Shown: piece by piece, positions 29,546 to 33,181 of the stretch
How positions within the stretch are numbered: the first letter of the stretch is position 1
Layout of the letters: every line of letters starts with the position of its first letter
DNA from: a virus
Reading direction: 5' to 3' (one strand)
Virus record (IMG/VR): IMGVR_UViG_3300030110_001991
Coordinates: 2,314 to 35,494 of that record
DNA length: 33,181 nt
Notes under the pieces: model-generated
Databases searched by the model: none
What the model saw: only the letters and a program-made list of their open reading frames with translations
Told to the model about the DNA's origin: nothing
Made by a program: the position numbers and the translations under genes

Positions 29546-30462
29546 TTACTTTCTCCTTTATGCAAATCTTCGATTATCGGTCGGTCTCTTTTCGAGTAGT
29601 CGTAGACGCTACGAGTCCGTCCTTCCCCCTTCAAAATCCTAGAGTATTTATCAAACTCACACAGACCTCCTTCTACCTCTCTCATCTCAAACGGCATTCG
29701 ATACTTAATCCGCAACTCCTCTTGGCAGATAGCGTAGAGTTCTTGCATCTCTTTATTCCAATCGTGTGAGCGTTTACAAAACCCGAGCGGTCTGCCTGTA
29801 AGCCTGTTTAGTCCTCTCATAGCTCCTGGGCCTGCGTTAGCCCAACTACAGATATCAGTAGCTTCGTCTAATATATAAGTGTGTCGTAGGTCAGTCACAA
29901 TCTCGTAAGCAACAAACGGTCCGATGTACGGGTACTGCAGTAAAAATGCCCACGCTTCTTGTAGCGTAGTCATCTTTTCTAAGGAGGAGACTAGTCTCTC
30001 TCGCTCAACCCATATGTGAGTAACACACTCAGCAACCCCTTTAACTTTGTTCATGCGGTTAGGGGTCTTAACGATGTACGCCCCTGTTACCCATTTAGGC
30101 TGCTTGCCAACCTCTTCTATCGCTTTTTCTCTGTCCCAGTCGAGGTGTAGGTTATGTTCGAGTAGCGTTCTGCCCGTCTCGATTAGGTTAAAAAACCTGA
30201 AGATGATCGTAGCCATAACTACTTCAGGCTCTGCCGACAACGGTCTGCGTATGTGTGCTGCAAACCAGCGAGTCGTTCTGTCGTCTTCTCGATAAACTTG
30301 ACAAAACTTAAATGTCTTAAAGATCTCGTCTTCAGTCCAAGGCGGGTCAGCGTCAGCGTCCTCTTTTTTACGTCGAATACTTTCTCGCTCCTCTATCCAA
30401 TAAAGATAGCGGTCAACCTCTTCGTTTATAAAAGTCTTACCCTTTTTCTCAATCAAGCTCAT
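29533..30462 (-). CDS. 5-hmdU DNA kinase-type helical domain protein
   Basis: This protein of about 309 aa matches the family called 5-hmdU DNA kinase helical domain (older name: alpha-glutamyl/putrescinyl thymine pyrophosphorylase). Numbered from the longest frame, conserved blocks are PPWTEDEIFKTFKFCQVYRE (47-66), DRTTRWF, IIFRFFNLIETG (93-104), TGAYIVKTPN (133-142), YIGPFVAYEIVTDLRHT (186-202), SWANAGPGAMRGLNR (213-227) and LCEFDKYSRILKGEGRTRS (274-292). Family members are linked to phosphorylation of 5-hydroxymethyluracil in DNA, a step in thymine hypermodification. No Walker A loop is visible, so catalysis is inferred. The start with ATGA overlap to the methyltransferase is chosen over one seven codons earlier. 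Confidence 0.83.
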   Translation of the reverse strand: MSLIEKKGKTFINEEVDRYLYWIEERESIRRKKEDADADPPWTEDEIFKTFKFCQVYREDDRTTRWFAAHIRRPLSAEPEVVMATIIFRFFNLIETGRTLLEHNLHLDWDREKAIEEVGKQPKWVTGAYIVKTPNRMNKVKGVAECVTHIWVERERLVSSLEKMTTLQEAWAFLLQYPYIGPFVAYEIVTDLRHTYILDEATDICSWANAGPGAMRGLNRLTGRPLGFCKRSHDWNKEMQELYAICQEELRIKYRMPFEMREVEGGLCEFDKYSRILKGEGRTRSVYDYSKRDRPIIEDLHKGESKWAN

Positions 30463-31322
30463 ATTCTTTTTCTCAAGATCCATGCGCAGTTGTTAGATAC
30501 TTCTGGGTAAAACGTCGCGGCAACTACTCTAAGAAACTGTTTACCGTAGCGTTCTTGTAGAAGCTCGAACTGATCAGGCCATAACCGCCACTCGGTATCT
30601 TCCTCGTCTTTATGCATAGCTGCTTTTAGTTTAGGCATCTGAGCAAACGTACCAACTACAGACTGTAAAAACCATCCTCGAGTATGTCGAGTTAATTCTT
30701 TCTTGAGTTCTTCGAAACCCCACTCGTATATGTGGTCTTCAGGTAGCTTGTCGTTAGACCCGTCATGGTTAGGAGTAGAAACATAAATTAAACCTCCTGG
30801 TCGTAACACTCGATTAGCGTCATCAAGCCATGCTTGTATGAACTCACGGTTCATGTGTTCAATAACCTCTGTAGTCCAGAAAAAATCAATAGAGTTGTCT
30901 GGTAAGTCGAACACAGGGTTAACGGTGAGGTCTTGAATGTCAATCTGTCCGTTAAAGTTCTTAAACCAAGTGGAGTCTTGAACCAGCCCTGTGGGGCTAG
31001 AGTATCCTTGTTTCTCGTTGAGACAAGCAGGGTCTATGTCAACACCTCGATAAGATGCAATCACATCAGACTTCTTAACGGTGTAGGCTTTGTACAGGTT
31101 TCGTAGAACCCATATCTCTCCACACCCCGCCTCTAGTACGTTGATAGGTCTGTCAAGGATCTTCGCTTCTTCAATACAGAGCGAGGAGATCTTATCGTAA
31201 CGAGTCATGTGTGTGATCTCGTCAGGTCGCCAGTTCCCTAGCATGTTTCCACTAGCAATATCCATGCGAGTGTTTTTACTGTTGTTTACGTTTTCTTCGA
31301 GTTTCTTTCTAATAGAAGCCAT
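30459..31322 (-). CDS. Class I SAM-dependent methyltransferase
   Basis: A 287-aa Rossmann-fold methyltransferase. Motif I is NVLEAGCGEIW (61-71), the acidic end of strand 2 is YRGVDIDP (91-98), the motif IV region is SIDFFWTTEVIEHM (144-157), and RVLRPGGLIYVSTPNHDG (171-188) is the post-IV block seen in Methyltransf_11/23 relatives. These families methylate small molecules or proteins more often than DNA bases, and no DPPY/NPPY DNA-methylase motif is visible. Its location directly upstream of the 5-hmdU-kinase-type gene suggests it could decorate or tailor a modified nucleotide, but that is inference. GGAG lies six bases before the TAATG start. Confidence 0.82.
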   Translation of the reverse strand: MASIRKKLEENVNNSKNTRMDIASGNMLGNWRPDEITHMTRYDKISSLCIEEAKILDRPINVLEAGCGEIWVLRNLYKAYTVKKSDVIASYRGVDIDPACLNEKQGYSSPTGLVQDSTWFKNFNGQIDIQDLTVNPVFDLPDNSIDFFWTTEVIEHMNREFIQAWLDDANRVLRPGGLIYVSTPNHDGSNDKLPEDHIYEWGFEELKKELTRHTRGWFLQSVVGTFAQMPKLKAAMHKDEEDTEWRLWPDQFELLQERYGKQFLRVVAATFYPEVSNNCAWILRKRI

Positions 31323-31822
31323 TACGTTCTCCACCATGTTGGTTTGCGGCTAGGGTCTTTTTCCCATTTAGCAAAATGTTGTTTTTCGTTTATTAAATAC
31401 TTTTGATAGGAATCAAATACATCGTCTGACTTATATTCATCTGGCATTGCTAGTACAAAACCGTAGGGGTCCTCTATCTTAGCCAAAACAGAACGGGGGT
31501 TGAAAGGAGCCCACATTAGCGGCCCTTTAAGTCTGGAAGAAGCATGGCTTTTCTCGTAACGGTGTGTGTATTCGTCACATAGCGCAACGAAGTGTTTATA
31601 TAGCCACCTATAATTCTCTCGAGCTAGTCGAACCCAAATACTACAGGGATGATTAAGATGTGCGGTTTTATATAGTTCGTGTTCGTCTGAATACTCTGAC
31701 GAATATTCGCGCCACGCAGTGGACAACATCTGAGCTGACTCAAGTACCATCTTGACAACGTGTTTATCGCACAGCGTCTGGGCACTTATTACTGGGTCTG
31801 GGTCAGTAACAAATATATTCAT
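31322..31822 (-). CDS. Unknown 166-aa phage protein
   Basis: A conserved-looking protein beginning MNIFVTDPDPVISAQTLCDK with HVVKMVLESAQMLSTAWREY, LNHPCSIWVRLARENYRWLY, KHFVALCDEYTHRYEKSH and a final PTWWRT. The pattern of conserved Lys/His, an NHPC block and a WL..H...L..EY..RY helix recurs in phage proteins I cannot name. It faintly recalls the helical pyrimidine-dimer glycosylase fold (T4 DenV-like), but I cannot confirm that. AAGGAG lies eight bases before the ATG. It is coupled to the methyltransferase by TAATG. Confidence 0.65.
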   Translation of the reverse strand: MNIFVTDPDPVISAQTLCDKHVVKMVLESAQMLSTAWREYSSEYSDEHELYKTAHLNHPCSIWVRLARENYRWLYKHFVALCDEYTHRYEKSHASSRLKGPLMWAPFNPRSVLAKIEDPYGFVLAMPDEYKSDDVFDSYQKYLINEKQHFAKWEKDPSRKPTWWRT

Positions 31823-31852
31823 TTATTTCTCCTTTCTTAGTAACTTATTCTA

Positions 31853-31877
31853 CTTTACTTTTTATTTGAAAGTAAAG
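31853..31877. other. Inverted repeat between helicase and next gene
   Basis: CTTTACTTT (31853-31861) and AAAGTAAAG (31869-31877) are a perfect 9-bp inverted repeat with a 7-base loop, placed 5' of the next gene and directly after the helicase stop. It may be a message-end hairpin or an operator. Confidence 0.5.
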
Positions 31878-31881
31878 GAGT

Positions 31882-33181
31882 TTATAGTGGGTAATACTTT
31901 TGGGTCTGCGGTTCAATTAAAAACAAATTCTCCTTTGCCCGAGTTAACCCAACATAAAACACCCGTGATTCATCATCAGGATTTTGTTGATACGATTTAA
32001 ACACGCGAGAAGATATGTCAGTAAGTAAAATGACGTTAGTTGCTTCTCCACCCTTAGCCGCATGGATAGTCGAAATCCGAATACGCGGCTCTTGTGTGAT
32101 TTTTTCTCCCCTTCTCAGCATCGCTCGAATGTAACTTCGTTCTTTAACTGAGATTCCTTCGAACACATCGTACCAATATCCTTCTTTTAGCTGAGGAACG
32201 TGTTTCTTCAGTTCTTTAAAGGAAATTAAAGTATCAAAGTCGATTACCGCGAGAGAAGAAGGTACGCGGATCTTTAAATAATTTAAGACATTGGTAACTT
32301 CTATCATGGGAACAAGACCCTCTGCGCGGAGCGATTCCCAAGATCGGACTGCTCTAACTTTTTTCTCCGAGATACTAGCTCTGTTTTTGTTTTTAAAGAA
32401 CCATCCCTCAGATCGGCAGTGGTCTTCAACATTTTGTAACAGATAATTAGTGCGAGCTAAAACCAACCAGTCACCTTCTGTCATGTCTACGTTACTAAAT
32501 GACGACTCCCATCTAACCGCTCCTTTCTCTTCTCTAGGATTCCATACTTTATGTACCCGTGAGCTTACTTGTCCGATACAACGCTCGGCAAGGTTATGGA
32601 TAGATTTAGGGATTCTGTAGGACTGTTTAAGAATCATCGCATCTTTAGAATTACGAATCAGATAATCAACGTCTGCCCCCGCCCAACGATAGATAGCTTG
32701 GTCATCGTCTCCTGCAATATAAATACGTTCTGCTGAGTCACACAGTTTTCTAACTACGGCCCATTGTAACGGTGAGAGATCTTGTGCTTCGTCTACGAAC
32801 ATCACATCTAATTTTGGAGCAACTCCTCGATCTAAGAATTGCTGTAACATGTCGGTGTAATCTAACAGTAGACGGTCTTCTTTAAACAGTTTAAGTCCTC
32901 TGGCAAACCGCTCTAGTTGAAACCAACCAACTGCGTCGTCTACTTCTTGCCACTGATCTTCTAATGTAGTCTGCCGCATCCGAGCTAGGTTCTCTATGAA
33001 CAGTAGACGGTCGTCTTTCGAGATACCTGATATATGCCCCTCGTCTGAGGTTCCTGAACCAGATAATCTTAAATTAAGTTTTTCATTTAGATCGTAAAGA
33101 TCTGATGATCCTAACACACTCTCTTTAGTCAACCCTAGCTGTAAAAAACATAACGAGTGGAGTGTGCGAAAATAGGGTAAT
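31882..33181 (-). CDS. UvrD/Rep-like SF1 DNA helicase, 5' end missing
   Basis: A helicase cut by the window edge. The frame is open past the last base, and the residues before the apparent TTG start read YFRTLHSLCFLQLGLTKES, a real UvrD motif, so that start is false. Motifs present: TLHSLCF (Ia region), LLDYTDMLQ, VDEAQD (II), GDDDQAIYRW (III), LKQSYRIPKSI (IV), ISTIHAAKGGE (V) and RVFYVGLTRAKENL (VI). The Walker A loop would lie outside. It unwinds DNA 3'-5' by family knowledge and is likely the replicative partner of the PolA-type polymerase downstream. Confidence 0.9.
   Translation of the reverse strand, partial: LPYFRTLHSLCFLQLGLTKESVLGSSDLYDLNEKLNLRLSGSGTSDEGHISGISKDDRLLFIENLARMRQTTLEDQWQEVDDAVGWFQLERFARGLKLFKEDRLLLDYTDMLQQFLDRGVAPKLDVMFVDEAQDLSPLQWAVVRKLCDSAERIYIAGDDDQAIYRWAGADVDYLIRNSKDAMILKQSYRIPKSIHNLAERCIGQVSSRVHKVWNPREEKGAVRWESSFSNVDMTEGDWLVLARTNYLLQNVEDHCRSEGWFFKNKNRASISEKKVRAVRSWESLRAEGLVPMIEVTNVLNYLKIRVPSSLAVIDFDTLISFKELKKHVPQLKEGYWYDVFEGISVKERSYIRAMLRRGEKITQEPRIRISTIHAAKGGEATNVILLTDISSRVFKSYQQNPDDESRVFYVGLTRAKENLFLIEPQTQKYYPL

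Noticed and set aside
33130-33132. TTG as start of the UvrD-like helicase
   Set aside because: Upstream in-frame residues form a conserved helicase motif, so the gene runs past the window edge.

Overview
The window looks like a piece of a tailed double-stranded DNA phage genome (Caudoviricetes), most like the uncultured marine phages. It carries both terminase subunits, a portal, a scaffold-like protein and a Mu gpT/HK97-like major capsid protein. It also has a family A DNA polymerase, a UvrD-like helicase, a thymidylate-synthase-family enzyme and many tiny overlapping genes. No ribosomal RNA, tRNA, integrase or host metabolic operon was seen. The host cannot be named from the sequence. Nearly everything is on the minus strand, so transcription runs right to left. 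Several starts below are shorter than the longest open frame because ribosome binding sites and ATGA/TAATG overlaps point to internal starts.

Right part (about 25.4-33.2 kb) is the DNA metabolism block. In transcription order it holds a UvrD/Rep-like helicase cut by the window edge, an unrecognised 166-aa protein, a class I methyltransferase, a 5-hmdU-DNA-kinase-type helical protein, a small ORF, a thymidylate synthase/dUMP hydroxymethylase homologue, a helical protein, DNA polymerase I, a small helix-turn-helix protein and a PD-(D/E)xK nuclease. The ThyA-like enzyme next to the 5-hmdU kinase family protein is the signature of thymine hypermodification in phage DNA, and is the most interesting system here.

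Middle part (about 16.2-25.3 kb) is an early-type region of about 30 small genes: a DUF932 protein, an HNH endonuclease, several zinc-ribbon miniproteins, a paralogous pair, a ribbon-helix-helix protein and many orphans. It is punctuated by three copies of one promoter-plus-leader cassette (TTTTTT, exactly 17 bp, then TAAAAT, TATAAT or TATACT). Two copies of a UNCG-tetraloop hairpin with compensatory base changes also lie here. The block ends in a rho-independent terminator near 16.1 kb.

The 13.9-16.1 kb segment holds mostly non-coding DNA around the terminase small subunit gene and the only plus-strand gene. It has two potential G-quadruplexes, direct repeats and a GAGTA tandem array. An origin, packaging or control region is a reasonable guess.

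Left part (0-13.9 kb) is the late/head module. In transcription order: a small basic protein, putative internal virion proteins including a 792-aa protein with a gluzincin-like metallopeptidase signature, terminase large subunit, portal, several small genes, a GroES-like co-chaperonin, a scaffold-like protein, a decoration-like protein and the major capsid protein. A strong terminator lies at 26-45. Tail genes are not in this window.
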